From assembly GCA_030052355.1 (NCBI GenBank), contig JASIGS010000698.1:1-5374 (forward strand): a DNA stretch of 5,374 nt, written 5' to 3'. This document shows, piece by piece, positions 1 through 5,374 of the stretch. Below the pieces are notes generated by a model, which saw nothing but the letters and a program-made list of their open reading frames with translations, was not told where the DNA came from and searched no databases. Positions within the stretch are counted from its first letter, which is position 1; every line of letters begins with the position of its first letter. Both the position numbers and the translations under genes were made by a program. This DNA is from Streptosporangiaceae bacterium. GTDB lineage: Bacteria; Actinomycetota; Actinomycetes; Streptosporangiales; Streptosporangiaceae.

Positions 1-2183
1 GCCTGGGCGGGCGAGTAGCCGGCCAGCCGCTGCGCGGCGAACATGACGTCCTCCTGGTACACCAGCAGTCCGTAGCTCTCGCCGAGGACGTCCTCGAGGG
101 CCTCGGCGAGCTCCGGGTGAATCGGGGTCACCGGGGCGCGGCCGGTCTTGCGGTCGGCGTAGACCGGGGCGCTGGCCATCGGGCCTGGCCGGTAGAGGGC
201 GTTCACCGCGGAGATGTCGCCGAACTTGTCCGCCCGCATCGAGCGAAGCAGCGCCCGCATGGGGCCGCCCTCCATCTGGAACACCCCGAGCGTGTCACCG
301 CGGGCGAACAGCTCGTAGGTCGGCTTGTTGTCCAGCGGCAGGTGATCCAGGTCGATTTCGATGCCGCGGTTGGCCTTGATCCCGGCCACCGCGTCCTCCA
401 GGATCGTGAGGTTGCGCAGCCCGAGGAAGTCCATCTTGAGCAGGCCGATGTCCTCGCAGGACGGGTAGTCGAACTGGGTGATGATCGCCCCGTCGGCCTC
501 CCGGCGCCACACCGGGATGTGGTCCATCAGCGGCTGGCTGCTCATGATGACGCCGGCCGCGTGCACACCCGGCTGGCGGATCAGGCCCTCAAGGCCGCGC
601 GCGGTGTCGATGACCTGGCGGACCTCCGGCTCGGCCTCATACATCGAACGCAGCTCGGCCGCCTCGCCGTAGCGCTGATGGTCGGCGTCGAAGATGACCG
701 ACAGCGGGATGTCCTTGCCGAGGACCGCCGGCGGGAACGCCTTGGTGATCCGGTCGCCGAGCGCGTAAGGGAAGCCGAGCACGCGGGCCGCGTCCTTGAC
801 CGCGGCCTTTGCCTTGATGGTGCCGTAGGTGATGATCTGGGCGACCCGGTCGTCGCCGTACTTCTCGGTGACGTACCGGATCACGTCGCCGCGCCGGCGC
901 TCGTCGAAGTCGATGTCGATGTCCGGCATGGACACGCGCTCGGGGTTGAGGAACCGCTCGAAGACCAGCCCGTGCAAGATCGGGTCAAGGTCGGTGATTC
1001 CCAGCGCGTAGGACGCGATCGAGCCGCCCGCCGAGCCGCGGCAAGGTCCGACCCTGATGCCGTTGCGCTTTGCCCACATGATGAAGTCGGCGACGACGAG
1101 GAAGTAGGAGCAGAACCCCATCGTCTCGATGATGCCGATCTCGTATTCGGCCTGCTGGCGGCGCTGCTCGTCGTAGCCGTCCGGGTACCGCCAGTCCATC
1201 CCGCGCCAGACTTCCTTGCGCAGCCAGCTCTCTTCTGTCTCGCCGTCGGGCAGCGGGAACGTCGGCATCAGGTTCGACTTGGTGAACGTCGCGCTGGCCC
1301 GCTCGGCGACCAGCAGCGTGTTGTCGCAGCCCGCCTGCCAGTCCTCGTCGCTGCGCAGGGCGCGCATCTGCTGCGGGCTCTTGAGGTAGTACTCGGCGCC
1401 CTCGAGCCGGAAGCGGTCGGGGTCTGCCATGTTCGTGCCGGTCTGCACGCACAGCAGGACCTCGTGCGCGGCGGCGTCAGCCGCGCGCGAGTAGTGCGAG
1501 TCGTTGGTGGCCAGGAAGGGCAGGCCGAGTTCGGCGGCGATGCGGCGCAACCCGTCAGCCGTGCGGCGCTCCACCTCGAGGTCGTGATGCATCAGCTCGA
1601 CGTAGAAGTTGTCGCGCCCGAAGATGTCGCGGAAGTCCGCGGCCGCCGCCAGGGCGGCGGTGTACTGGCCAAGGCGCAGCCTGGTCTGCACCTCACCGCC
1701 GGCGCAGCCGGTGGTGGCGATGATGCCACTCGCGTAGCGGGCCAGCAGCTCGCGGTCCATCCGCGGCTTGCGGAAGTAGCCTTCGAGCGAGGCCAGCGAG
1801 GACAGCGTGAACAGGTTGTGCATGCCCTCGGTGCTCTCGGCGAGCAGCGTCATGTGCGTGTAAGCGCCGGCGCCCGATACGTCGTCGTCCTTCTGGGCGG
1901 GCGTCCCCCACCGCACCGGCTGCTTGAAGCTGCGGTGCTCGGGGGCAATGTAGGCCTCGGTGCCGATGATCGGCTTGACGCCCGCCGCGTTGGCCTGCGA
2001 CCAGAATTCGTAGGCCCCGTAGACGTTGCCGTGGTCGGTCATCGCGATGGCCGGCATCCCGGTGCGCTCGCACTCGGCGAACAGATCCTTCAGCCGCGCG
2101 GCGCCGTCCAGCATCGAGTACTCGGTGTGGACGTGCAGGTGCACGAACGAGTCCTCACCACGCGTGGTCCGGCTGGCCGCCAC
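1..2183 (-). CDS. dnaE: DNA polymerase III subunit alpha, DnaE (5' part; C-terminus outside window)
   Basis: This is the catalytic subunit of the replicative DNA polymerase (family C). The first 727 codons are present, roughly 60% of a typical protein of about 1,180 residues. The N-terminal PHP domain (about residues 13-270) keeps all nine expected metal ligands: H17, H19, D26, H51, E76, H110, C160, D228 and H230. In mycobacterial DnaE1 this site is the proofreading 3'-5' exonuclease, so I infer an active exonuclease here. The palm carries PDIDIDF with catalytic D421 and D423, and the third aspartate D585 in LLKMDFLGL. Further family motifs are GVFQMEGG (633-640), LYRPGP (663-668) and VYQEDVM (708-714). 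The nucleotide-binding glycine motif reads [10 protein letters not shown] (379-388), where GPGRGSAAGS is usual, so position 381 is Cys. The GTG start at 2183 is chosen because AAGGAGG lies 9 nt upstream and the [14 protein letters not shown] motif follows at residue 15. The beta-clamp-binding and OB-fold regions are beyond the edge. Confidence 0.98.
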   Translation of the reverse strand, partial: MAASRTTRGEDSFVHLHVHTEYSMLDGAARLKDLFAECERTGMPAIAMTDHGNVYGAYEFWSQANAAGVKPIIGTEAYIAPEHRSFKQPVRWGTPAQKDDDVSGAGAYTHMTLLAESTEGMHNLFTLSSLASLEGYFRKPRMDRELLARYASGIIATTGCAGGEVQTRLRLGQYTAALAAAADFRDIFGRDNFYVELMHHDLEVERRTADGLRRIAAELGLPFLATNDSHYSRAADAAAHEVLLCVQTGTNMADPDRFRLEGAEYYLKSPQQMRALRSDEDWQAGCDNTLLVAERASATFTKSNLMPTFPLPDGETEESWLRKEVWRGMDWRYPDGYDEQRRQQAEYEIGIIETMGFCSYFLVVADFIMWAKRNGIRVGPCRGSAGGSIASYALGITDLDPILHGLVFERFLNPERVSMPDIDIDFDERRRGDVIRYVTEKYGDDRVAQIITYGTIKAKAAVKDAARVLGFPYALGDRITKAFPPAVLGKDIPLSVIFDADHQRYGEAAELRSMYEAEPEVRQVIDTARGLEGLIRQPGVHAAGVIMSSQPLMDHIPVWRREADGAIITQFDYPSCEDIGLLKMDFLGLRNLTILEDAVAGIKANRGIEIDLDHLPLDNKPTYELFARGDTLGVFQMEGGPMRALLRSMRADKFGDISAVNALYRPGPMASAPVYADRKTGRAPVTPIHPELAEALEDVLGESYGLLVYQEDVMFAAQRLAGYSPAQ

Positions 2184-2192
2184 GAAGCACCG

Positions 2193-2199
2193 CCTCCTT
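2193..2199 (-). promoter_or_regulatory. Shine-Dalgarno site of dnaE
   Basis: AAGGAGG on the minus strand is a near-perfect anti-16S match, 9 nt before the GTG at 2183. It decides the dnaE start. A second GTG lies between the two but is out of frame. Confidence 0.85.
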
Positions 2200-2239
2200 C
2201 AGGCATGCTACGAGGGCCCACTGACAAGGCGTGGGCGGA

Positions 2240-2260
2240 ATCTCGGGGTATCCCCGATAT
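2240..2260. repeat. Imperfect 21-bp palindrome upstream of dnaE
   Basis: Arms TCGGGG (2243-2248) and CCCCGA (2252-2257) flank a TAT centre. The symmetry resumes with AT/AT at 2240-2241 and 2259-2260 after one mismatched pair (2242/2258). It lies 57-77 bp upstream of the dnaE start codon. The form suits a dimeric regulator's operator or a small RNA hairpin. Chance symmetry in GC-rich DNA is also possible, and no regulator can be named. Confidence 0.4.
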
Positions 2261-2264
2261 CATC

Positions 2265-2282
2265 GCCGGCCGGGCGGCCGGC
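2265..2282. repeat. GC-rich inverted repeat between the pseudouridine synthase gene and dnaE
   Basis: GCCGGCCG and CGGCCGGC are perfect 8-bp inverted arms around a central GG. In RNA this would make a stem of about 7 bp with a 4-nt loop. It lies about 95 bp past the stop codon of the RluD-type gene and has no T-tract in either direction. It could weaken read-through into dnaE as a U-less hairpin, but short GC palindromes arise easily at this base composition. Confidence 0.3.
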
Positions 2283-2376
2283 CGCGCTGCAGGCGCGCCG
2301 GCCCGGCGGCAACGAGACGAGGCTCGCGTGGTCGCCCCGGACCGAACCGGGTCGTTGCCCCCCGGACCAGGCACCG

Positions 2377-3342
2377 TCAGCTCTCGGCCGCCAGCACTTC
2401 GAGCGCGCGCGTCAGGTCGGCCGGGTAGCTGCTGGTGAACTCGACCCGGCGTCCGTCGACCGGGTGCGCGAAGCCGAGGCTGACCGCGTGCAGCCACTGC
2501 CGGGTCAGACCGAGCCGGGCGGCCAGCACCGGGTCAGCGCCGTACAGCCGGTCTCCGGCGCACGGATGCCTGACCGCCGCCATGTGCACCCGGATCTGGT
2601 GCGTCCTGCCCGTCTCCAGCCCCACCGCTAGCAGGCTGGCCGCCCGGAACGCCTCAAGCGTGTCATAGTGCGTGACCGAGGGCCTGCCGTCCGCCACCAC
2701 GGCGAACCTGCCGTCGCCGGACGGGTGCCGGCCGATCGGGGCGTCGATCGTCCCCCGCAGCGGGTCCGGATGGCCTTGCACGAGTGCGTGGTAACGCTTG
2801 TCCACCCTGCGGTCCCTGAATGCCTGCTTCAGCACGCTATAGGCGCGCTCGCTCTTGGCCACCACCATCACCCCGGTGGTGGCCGCGTCCAGCCGGTGGA
2901 CGATGCCCTGGCGTTCGGCCGCGCCGCTGGTGGCTACCGTGTGGCCAGCGGCCAGCAGGCCCTGCAGCACGGTCGGCCCCTCCCAGCCGGGCGTTGGATG
3001 CGCTGCCACCCCGACCGGCTTGTCGACCACCACGATGTCGCTGTCCTCGAAGATCACGTCCAGGCCCGGGACGGGTTCGGGTCTCGCGGACGCGGCGGCT
3101 GGCGGCGGCGGCAGGGTCACCTCCAGCCACTCCCCGGCTGGCACCCGGTCAGATTTAGCGGCCTGACGGCCGCCGATGAGGACCAAGCCGTTCCCGATAA
3201 GATCGGCAGCCTGCGTCCGGGACAAGCCGAACATCCGGGCCAGCGCGGCGTCGAGCCGTTCGCCGTCCAGCCCCTCGGGCACCGGCACCCGTCGGGTGCC
3301 CGGCCCCGTGGCCGGCGACACAGTCAAATCGTCCGGGGTCAT
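2377..3342 (-). CDS. rluD: RluA/RluD-family 23S rRNA pseudouridine synthase
   Basis: A 321-residue enzyme of the family that isomerises uridine to pseudouridine in RNA. It has an N-terminal S4 RNA-binding domain (about residues 22-80, with [17 protein letters not shown]) and a pseudouridine synthase domain (about 90-310). The catalytic aspartate is D152 in [15 protein letters not shown] (149-163). Other family motifs are [12 protein letters not shown] (105-116), KRYHALVQG (182-190) and [10 protein letters not shown] (245-254). The S4 domain plus length fits RluD, which modifies helix 69 of 23S rRNA. The target is inferred, because RluC and RluA relatives share these motifs. The ATG at 3342 overlaps the lspA stop as ATGA, so translation is probably coupled; only a weak GAGACGGG-like Shine-Dalgarno precedes it. 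The stop TGA is at 2379-2377. The LYG motif reads [11 protein letters not shown] where relatives usually have GHPVVGDPLYG, a minor change. Confidence 0.95.
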   Translation of the reverse strand: MTPDDLTVSPATGPGTRRVPVPEGLDGERLDAALARMFGLSRTQAADLIGNGLVLIGGRQAAKSDRVPAGEWLEVTLPPPPAAASARPEPVPGLDVIFEDSDIVVVDKPVGVAAHPTPGWEGPTVLQGLLAAGHTVATSGAAERQGIVHRLDAATTGVMVVAKSERAYSVLKQAFRDRRVDKRYHALVQGHPDPLRGTIDAPIGRHPSGDGRFAVVADGRPSVTHYDTLEAFRAASLLAVGLETGRTHQIRVHMAAVRHPCAGDRLYGADPVLAARLGLTRQWLHAVSLGFAHPVDGRRVEFTSSYPADLTRALEVLAAES

Positions 3343-3959
3343 CCCGTCTCGCGCTGGCCGTCCAGCCGCACACCGCGCGCCGACAGCAGGACGGCAAGGA
3401 TGCCACCGCAGACAATGGCCGAGTCTGCCAGGTTGAACACCGGCCAGTGCGGCAGCTGGATCCAGTCGACGACCTCGCCGCGGAACGGCCCCGGAGCGCG
3501 GAAGATGCGGTCGACCAGGTTGCCGGTGGCGCCGCCGAGCAGCAGGCCAAGCGTGATCGCCCAGCCCACGCTGCCGATCCGCCGCGAGGTCCGCAGGATC
3601 ACCACGATCACGCCGATCGCGATGGCGCTGTAAAGCACGGTCGCTGCCCAGCCGTCATGGGCGCCGAGGCCGAAGGCAGCACCCGGGTTACGGACCAGCG
3701 TGAGCTTGAGGAAGCCGCCGAGCAGCCGGACCGTGCGGGCAGGTGCGCCGGGGGGCCGGCCGGAGAGCGTCTTGACCACGATGATCTTCGTGATCACGTC
3801 GAGTACAAGCACGAACAGGGCGACCCCGATCAGCACGCCGACACGGCGACGGCGGTGCCGTGCGCCCAGCGCCACGTCCGCCTCGCCAGTCTGCGCGGCC
3901 AAGCCGGCCGGCCCCGGCCCGGTCAGCGCCGTTCCTCGCGCTGCTTGCATTTCACGCAC
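3339..3959 (-). CDS. lspA: Lipoprotein signal peptidase (signal peptidase II), LspA
   Basis: This membrane aspartic protease removes the signal peptide from diacylglyceryl-modified prolipoproteins ahead of the conserved lipobox cysteine. At 206 residues it is slightly long for the family because of an N-terminal extension of about 38 residues, as is common in actinobacteria. Four membrane segments are visible at about 39-62, 105-123, 131-148 and 176-194. Conserved motifs are NPGAAFG (91-97), GNLVDR (146-151) and FNLADSAI (175-182), giving the catalytic pair D150 and D179. The start is uncertain. The GTG at 3959 has GAGGG 7 nt upstream and overlaps the preceding zinc-finger gene by 37 bp. A GTG at 3875 (GAGG 5 nt upstream) would give a 178-residue protein that still keeps every motif and leaves a 47-bp gap. 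The gene ends in a 4-bp ATGA overlap with the pseudouridine synthase gene, supporting one operon. Confidence 0.97.
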   Translation of the reverse strand: MREMQAARGTALTGPGPAGLAAQTGEADVALGARHRRRRVGVLIGVALFVLVLDVITKIIVVKTLSGRPPGAPARTVRLLGGFLKLTLVRNPGAAFGLGAHDGWAATVLYSAIAIGVIVVILRTSRRIGSVGWAITLGLLLGGATGNLVDRIFRAPGPFRGEVVDWIQLPHWPVFNLADSAIVCGGILAVLLSARGVRLDGQRETG

Positions 3960-4342
3960 AATGTCGCCCTCGGGAATGCCTGAAGCCTAGCCTTGCCGAT
4001 CGCCTCGCCGCACGACTCGCAGGTGCCGTACGTGCCTGCCTCGATCCGCGCTATGGCACGCTCGTTCTGCATGAGCAGCTCGCGGGAGTTGTGGGTGAGC
4101 GCGAGCTCGTGCTCACGCTCGAATGTCTTCGCTCCGACGTCGGCCTGGTCCTCCCCGGCGTCCCCCACCGGATCGCCGAGACGGCTCGCGATGTCGGACT
4201 CCGCCCTCGCGATCTCCGCGCGCAGTGCCGCCGCCTCCGTGGCAAGCTGGTCACGGACCCTGGCGACCTCGGCTTCCGTCCACCTGCGTTCGCCCGGCCG
4301 AACCGGAAGGGCGGCAGCGCCAGAGTGCGCGGTCGCAGTCAT
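3923..4342 (-). CDS. DksA/TraR-family C4 zinc-finger protein
   Basis: A 139-residue protein with a C-terminal DksA/TraR zinc finger: C108-x2-C111-x17-C129-x2-C132, within TYGTCESCGEAIGKARLQAF (104-123) and its tail. Upstream are two helical stretches (about 22-55 and 72-101) separated by an acidic loop, GDPVGDAGEDQADVGA (56-71). This matches the coiled-coil hairpin that DksA inserts into the RNA polymerase secondary channel. The family role is control of transcription initiation, often with ppGpp. Whether this member binds RNA polymerase is inference, and actinobacterial relatives are mostly uncharacterised. The reading frame is open further upstream, to 4597, but the ATG at 4342 is chosen because GGGAGG lies 7 nt before it and the upstream residues look non-coding. 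It is the first gene of the minus-strand operon and its end overlaps the likely lspA start. Confidence 0.93.
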   Translation of the reverse strand: MTATAHSGAAALPVRPGERRWTEAEVARVRDQLATEAAALRAEIARAESDIASRLGDPVGDAGEDQADVGAKTFEREHELALTHNSRELLMQNERAIARIEAGTYGTCESCGEAIGKARLQAFPRATLCVKCKQREERR

Positions 4343-4349
4343 CTCTCCG

Positions 4350-4355
4350 CCTCCC
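4350..4355 (-). promoter_or_regulatory. Shine-Dalgarno site of the DksA/TraR-family gene
   Basis: GGGAGG on the minus strand, 7 nt before the ATG at 4342. It settles the start of a frame that otherwise stays open for another 85 codons. Confidence 0.8.
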
Positions 4356-4398
4356 TCGGGCCACTGGGCGTAGGTCCTGAAACGCAAACAGTCACCGG

Positions 4399-4428
4399 AG
4401 GATAAGTGGAGACCGGCGCAATCCGCAA
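4399..4428 (-). promoter_or_regulatory. Putative promoter of the zinc-finger/lspA/pseudouridine synthase operon
   Basis: On the minus strand, TTGCGG (4428-4423) and TATCCT (4404-4399) are 18 nt apart and resemble the -35 and -10 elements of housekeeping-sigma promoters; the -10 fits TAnnnT. Transcription would begin near 4392, giving a leader of about 50 nt that includes the GGGAGG site. The position and spacing are good, but the -35 match is only partial. Confidence 0.45.
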
Positions 4429-4471
4429 ACATACCCGGTCGCAGGACCACGCCAACCCGCGCTGCCCGCCA

Positions 4472-4501
4472 CCGACCGGCCGGGCGCTGCTCCGTTATCC
4501 T
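4472..4501 (+). promoter_or_regulatory. Putative ileS promoter, leaderless or near-leaderless
   Basis: TATCCT (4496-4501) fits the TAnnnT -10 consensus. CCGACC (4472-4477), 18 nt upstream, shares the central GAC of TTGACA. A -10 ending at 4501 predicts a start near 4508-4512, that is, at or within about 4 nt of the ileS ATG. No strong Shine-Dalgarno lies before that ATG, which agrees with leaderless initiation, a common mode in actinobacteria. The -35 is weak, so this remains a prediction. Confidence 0.4.
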
Positions 4502-4512
4502 GGTGGCCACCA
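4501..4512. repeat. 12-bp perfect palindrome overlapping the ileS start codon
   Basis: TGGTGGCCACCA reads the same on both strands and shares the A of the ATG and the last T of the putative -10. It could be an operator at the initiation site. Alternatively, GGTGG may simply act as a weak Shine-Dalgarno 5 nt from the ATG. It may also be chance. Confidence 0.35.
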
Positions 4513-5374
4513 TGCCGCGCCCGTTTGCCGAGCTTCCAGCCAGCGTGAACTTTCCCGCGCTCGAGCACGAAGTGCTGCTCCGGTGGCGCGACGGCAAGAT
4601 CTTCGAGCGGTCGCTTGAGCAGACCGCGGCGGGCCCGTCCTGGACCTTTTACGAAGGTCCGCCTACAGCGAACGGCCTTCCTGGCGTCCACCACATCGAG
4701 GCCAGGGTCCTCAAGGACGCGTTCCCGCGGTTCAAGACCATGCAGGGATTCCACGTGCCGCGCCGGGCCGGCTGGGACTGCCACGGCCTGCCCGTCGAGG
4801 TCGCCGTCGAGAAAGAGCTTGGATTCACCTCAAAACGGGACATCGAGGTCTACGGAATTGAGGCCTTCAACGCCCGCTGCCGCGAGTCGGTGCTCCGGCA
4901 CGTAGACGCGTTCGCCGAGTTCACCGACAGGATGGGCTACTGGATCGACCTGTCCCAGGCGTACTGCACGATGGACCCCCGCTACGTCGAGTCGGTCTGG
5001 TGGTCACTGAAGCAGATCTTCACCGGCGGGCTGCTCGTCAGGGACCTGCGGATCAGCCCCTACTGCCCGCGCTGCGGCACGCCGCTTTCCGACCACGAGA
5101 TGGGCCAGCCCGACGTGTACCAGACCGTCACCGACCCGTCGGTGATCGTCCGGTTCGGCCTTCGCACGCTGCCGGATACCGCACCGCCGCAGCTTGCCGG
5201 TGCCGACCTGCTGGTCTGGACGACGACGCCCTGGACCCTCGTGTCCAACACCGCGGTCGCCGTGCACCCGCGCGAGATCTACGCCCTCGCCCGCAAGGTC
5301 GGCGTGGGCGACCGGGTCGTGGTGGCGGACGCCCTGTTCGCGCGCGTGCTCGGCGAGGGATGGCACATCACCGA
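4512..5374 (+). CDS. ileS: Isoleucyl-tRNA synthetase, IleRS2 type (5' part; C-terminus outside window)
   Basis: This class I synthetase charges tRNA-Ile in the cytoplasm. The first 287 codons are present, out of an expected 1,030-1,070 or so. The Rossmann-fold N-terminus shows FYEGPPTANG (46-55), the ATP-binding signature G58-V-H60-H61, and GWDCHGLPVEVAVEKELG (87-104), which together identify IleRS. A CPRC cysteine pair (185-188) follows. The CP1 editing domain has begun, with the threonine-rich WTTTPWTL (236-243) and SNTAVAVHP (245-253). The sequence follows the eukaryote-like IleRS2 branch rather than the Escherichia coli-type IleRS1. IleRS2 enzymes are known for low mupirocin sensitivity. 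The signature is GXHH, not HXGH. The ATG at 4512 is preferred; an in-frame GTG at 4503 would add three residues. The gene is divergent from the zinc-finger operon. The KMSKS motif and anticodon-binding domain lie beyond the edge. Confidence 0.98.
   Translation, partial: MPRPFAELPASVNFPALEHEVLLRWRDGKIFERSLEQTAAGPSWTFYEGPPTANGLPGVHHIEARVLKDAFPRFKTMQGFHVPRRAGWDCHGLPVEVAVEKELGFTSKRDIEVYGIEAFNARCRESVLRHVDAFAEFTDRMGYWIDLSQAYCTMDPRYVESVWWSLKQIFTGGLLVRDLRISPYCPRCGTPLSDHEMGQPDVYQTVTDPSVIVRFGLRTLPDTAPPQLAGADLLVWTTTPWTLVSNTAVAVHPREIYALARKVGVGDRVVVADALFARVLGEGWHIT

Noticed and set aside
2205..2227. TTGTCA and TAGCAT as a dnaE promoter on the minus strand
   Set aside because: The hexamers are separated by only 11 nt, far below the usual 16-19, and transcription would begin inside the Shine-Dalgarno site.
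117..2438. Very long plus-strand open frame (773 codons) antisense to dnaE
   Set aside because: Its translation is rich in R, A, G, V and H with no recognisable motif, and it mirrors dnaE codons in a high-GC genome where antisense frames lack stops. The opposite strand encodes an unmistakable DnaE, so this is a shadow.
2668..3633. 321-codon plus-strand open frame across the pseudouridine synthase and lspA genes
   Set aside because: It spans two clear genes on the other strand and shows no family motif; its matching length to the real gene is coincidence.
4343..4511. T-box riboswitch upstream of ileS
   Set aside because: No T-box core sequence or terminator/antiterminator pair was recognised, and the space is short for the known leaders; only a covariance search would settle it.
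4343..4597. N-terminal extension of the zinc-finger gene upstream to 4597
   Set aside because: It would overlap the divergent ileS start, lacks family similarity, and the ATG at 4342 has an excellent Shine-Dalgarno.
1..5374. Mobile element, CRISPR array, tRNA or novel multi-gene system
   Set aside because: No transposase or integrase, regularly spaced repeats, tRNA-like sequence or unrecognised gene cluster was seen; all long coding regions are explained by core genes.

Overview
The window is a stretch of housekeeping genes from a high-GC Gram-positive bacterium. Evidence for an actinomycete: most third codon positions are G or C, the DnaE has the mycobacterial/streptomycete type of polymerase with a complete PHP metal site, and the IleRS is of the eukaryote-like type (IleRS2). 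From general knowledge of streptomycete chromosomes, ileS, a DksA/TraR-type zinc-finger gene, lspA, an RluD-type gene and dnaE lie close together, so the gene content is expected. I cannot name the genus.

Layout. Positions 1-2183 (minus strand) hold the first 727 codons of dnaE, the replicative DNA polymerase III alpha subunit; its C-terminus lies off the left edge. A 193-bp spacer (2184-2376) follows, with a strong Shine-Dalgarno site and two inverted repeats. Then come, still on the minus strand, an RluD-type pseudouridine synthase (2377-3342), lspA (3339-3959) and a DksA/TraR-type C4 zinc-finger protein (3923-4342). These three overlap end to start (about 37 bp, then 4 bp) and look like one operon transcribed zinc-finger gene -> lspA -> pseudouridine synthase, possibly reading on toward dnaE. 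A 169-bp divergent intergenic region (4343-4511) holds plausible promoters for both directions. From 4512 to the right edge the plus strand carries the first 287 codons of ileS.

How the genes fit together: they do not form one pathway. They cover DNA replication (dnaE), rRNA modification (RluD type), lipoprotein maturation (lspA), probable transcription control (DksA/TraR type) and isoleucine tRNA charging (ileS). I see no mobile element, tRNA, rRNA, CRISPR array or unknown multi-gene system. The points most worth a second look are the altered class I signature of IleRS (G-V-H-H in place of H-x-G-H), a cysteine in the otherwise glycine-rich GPGRGS motif of DnaE, and a probable leaderless or near-leaderless start for ileS with no T-box leader.
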